Source: Dehalococcoidia bacterium
Lineage (GTDB): Bacteria > Chloroflexota > Dehalococcoidia > SM23-28-2 > RBG-16-64-32
Direction: 5' to 3'
DNA length: 40,536 nucleotides
Assembly: GCA_030649945.1 (NCBI GenBank)
Contig: JAUSFE010000090.1
Coordinates: 1 to 40,536 of the forward strand
Position 1 is the first letter of the stretch. Each line of letters starts with the position of its first letter. The position numbers and the translations under genes were made by a program. Positions 39,055-40,536 of this stretch are shown piece after piece. The notes under the pieces were generated by a model. That model worked only from the letters and a program-made list of their open reading frames with translations, was not told the DNA's origin and made no database searches.

Positions 39055-40536
39055 ATGAAGCTGGTCGCCTGGTTCAGCGAGGTGGACAAGGATGACGTGG
39101 GCCTTGTGGGCGGGAAGGGCGCCAATCTGGGCGAGCTGACCCGGGCCGGCATCCCCGTTCCCTCCGGCTTTATCCTCACCGCTCACGCCTACTCCCACTT
39201 CCTGGACCAGTCAGGGGTCCGCTCGCAGATAGAGCAGCTCCTCGCCGGCCTGGACGTCAACGACAGCGCCACCCTCCAGCACGTCGCCGCTGAGATCAAG
39301 CAGCTCATCACCTCCGCTCAAATCCCCCAGGGCGTCGCCGGCCAGGTCGCCCGCTGCTACCGTGAGATGGGCGGCGGCCCCGTCGCCGTGCGCAGCTCAG
39401 CCACGGCTGAGGACCTGGCGGAGGCATCTTTCGCCGGTCAGCAGAGCACCTACCTTAACGTCATCGGCGAAGAGCAGGTGACCCGGGCCGTCCAGGACTG
39501 CTGGGCCTCCCTCTTCGAAGCCCGCGCCATCTTCTATCGCCAGAACGCCGGCTTCGAGCACCTGAAGGTGGGCATCGCCGTCGTCGTCCAGCACATGGTC
39601 CAGTCGGAGCGCTCCGGCGTCATGTTCACCCTGGAGCCCGTATCGGGCGCCCGCGACAAGATCGTAATCGAGGCTATCTACGGCCTCGGCGAAGCGGTGG
39701 TATCGGGCGTCGTAACGCCCGATTTGTATATCTTGAACAAGACAGACCTCTCTATCCTGGACAGGACCATCGCCCAGCAGGAGTGCCAGCTGGTGCGCAA
39801 CCCCGAGGGCGCCGCGGCCGGCGAGTACAACGTCTGGCTGAACCTCGCGCCGGACCTCGGCGCACAGCAGAAACTGAGCGACGACGACATCAAGCGCCTG
39901 GCCGAAATTGGCCGCAGCGTTGAGCAACACTACGGCCGCCCGCAGGACATCGAGTGGGCGGCGGAAGGCGGCCAGTTCTTCCTCGTCCAGGCCCGCCCCG
40001 TCACCGTCACCGGCGCCGCGGACGACGAGAACGAGATGGAGCATGAGACAGCGCCTGTGCTCATGGAAGGCTCCCCCGCAGGCCCCGGCGTGGCGTACGG
40101 CCCCGTGAAGATCGTCCTCGGCCCCGAGGGCATCGACCAGGTGGCGAAGGGCGATATCCTCGTCGCCGAGATGACCACACCCGACTTCGTGCCCGCGATG
40201 AAGCGCGCCGCCGCCATCGTCACCGACCGTGGCGGGCGCACCTCGCATGCCGCCATTGTCAGCCGGGAGCTGGGTCTTCCAGCTATCGTCGGCACCGGCA
40301 ACGCGACTCAGGTGCTGCACGACGAGCAGGAGATCACCGTGTCCTGCGCCGAGGGCGACACCGCCTTTGTGTACACGGGCATCGCGAAGATCGCCATCGA
40401 GACGCTCGATATCGCCGCGATTCCCGCCACCCGCACTCAGGTCATGCTCAACATGGGCAACCCGGCGGCAGCCTTCCGCTGGTGGCGGCTGCCAGCCGAC
40501 GGCGTGGGGCTGGCGCGCATGGAGTTTGTGGTGAGC
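39055..40536 (+). CDS. ppsA: Phosphoenolpyruvate synthase (cut by the window end)
   Basis: 494 codons are present and the frame runs off the right edge. PEP synthase makes PEP from pyruvate and ATP. The N-terminal PEP/pyruvate-binding ATP-grasp domain shows GGKGANLGELTRAGIPVPSG (residues 19-38), AVRSSATAEDLAEASFAGQ and IEAIYGLGEAVVSG. The swivelling phosphohistidine domain has GGRTSHAAIVSREL with His398 as the phosphorylated residue. The end of the window (LNMGNP...GVGLARMEF) is the start of the C-terminal PEP-binding barrel. It could return pyruvate formed from citramalyl-CoA cleavage to sugar synthesis. Pyruvate phosphate dikinase is less likely from the N-terminal pattern. Confidence 0.93.
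   Translation, partial: MKLVAWFSEVDKDDVGLVGGKGANLGELTRAGIPVPSGFILTAHAYSHFLDQSGVRSQIEQLLAGLDVNDSATLQHVAAEIKQLITSAQIPQGVAGQVARCYREMGGGPVAVRSSATAEDLAEASFAGQQSTYLNVIGEEQVTRAVQDCWASLFEARAIFYRQNAGFEHLKVGIAVVVQHMVQSERSGVMFTLEPVSGARDKIVIEAIYGLGEAVVSGVVTPDLYILNKTDLSILDRTIAQQECQLVRNPEGAAAGEYNVWLNLAPDLGAQQKLSDDDIKRLAEIGRSVEQHYGRPQDIEWAAEGGQFFLVQARPVTVTGAADDENEMEHETAPVLMEGSPAGPGVAYGPVKIVLGPEGIDQVAKGDILVAEMTTPDFVPAMKRAAAIVTDRGGRTSHAAIVSRELGLPAIVGTGNATQVLHDEQEITVSCAEGDTAFVYTGIAKIAIETLDIAAIPATRTQVMLNMGNPAAAFRWWRLPADGVGLARMEFVVS

Overview
The window looks like part of the chromosome of an uncultivated, high-GC bacterium, most likely a Chloroflexota member of the Dehalococcoidia/SAR202 type. This is inferred from the gene content: CaiB/BaiF CoA-transferases, an F420-type luciferase-like oxidoreductase, PrpD-, MaoC- and enolase-superfamily catabolic enzymes, the order cmk-plsC-ispH, and a malyl-CoA lyase that resembles remembered Chloroflexus Mcl very closely. 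No rRNA, tRNA, CRISPR array or prophage was seen.

Layout. 1-1757: a three-copy tandem repeat, an enolase-superfamily gene and a 245-bp inverted-repeat element. 1825-9406: two convergent CaiB/BaiF CoA-transferases, two thioredoxin-fold proteins, a luciferase-like oxidoreductase, an SDR epimerase and a flavin reductase. 9448-15210: repeats, an unknown protein, a thiolase, and an overlapping PrpD plus cysteine-ligase pair. 15746-17330: two MaoC-fold hydratases, the second closely like mesaconyl-CoA hydratase (mch). 24410 down to 17413 (minus strand): mcl, a DUF559 gene, sucC-like, sucD-like, two tandem alpha/beta hydrolases, a small ferredoxin and an ornithine cyclodeaminase homologue. 24617-27982 (plus strand): a second CitE-type lyase, a lipoprotein and the large subunit of methylmalonyl-CoA mutase. 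28062-29200: a frameshifted REP-associated transposase among palindromic elements. 29284-31044: a FabG/PhaB-type reductase, a small membrane protein and an AlkA-type glycosylase. 31382-34189: a 935-residue surface protein with four repeated domains. 34241-40536: cmk, plsC, ispH, glmS and a ppsA cut by the window end.

The main biological story is C3/C4 acyl-CoA and glyoxylate metabolism. Mcl, Mch, two CaiB-family transferases, MaoC hydratases, a CitE paralogue, a SucCD-type acid-CoA ligase next to mcl, and methylmalonyl-CoA mutase together resemble the glyoxylate and propionyl-CoA assimilation half of the 3-hydroxypropionate bi-cycle. Two divergent promoters between mcl and the second citE suggest a regulatory hub. 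Only mcl and mch can be named firmly; the other roles are inferred.

The second story is repeat traffic. Almost every intergenic gap over about 200 bp carries dispersed palindromes, heptamer repeats or elements with terminal inverted repeats. Some of these have altered genes: a repeat-bounded DUF559 gene joins mcl to sucC, a repeat supplies N-terminal residues of the thiolase, an element end supplies the ispH stop codon, the start of sucD is duplicated, and an 8-bp duplication breaks the transposase.
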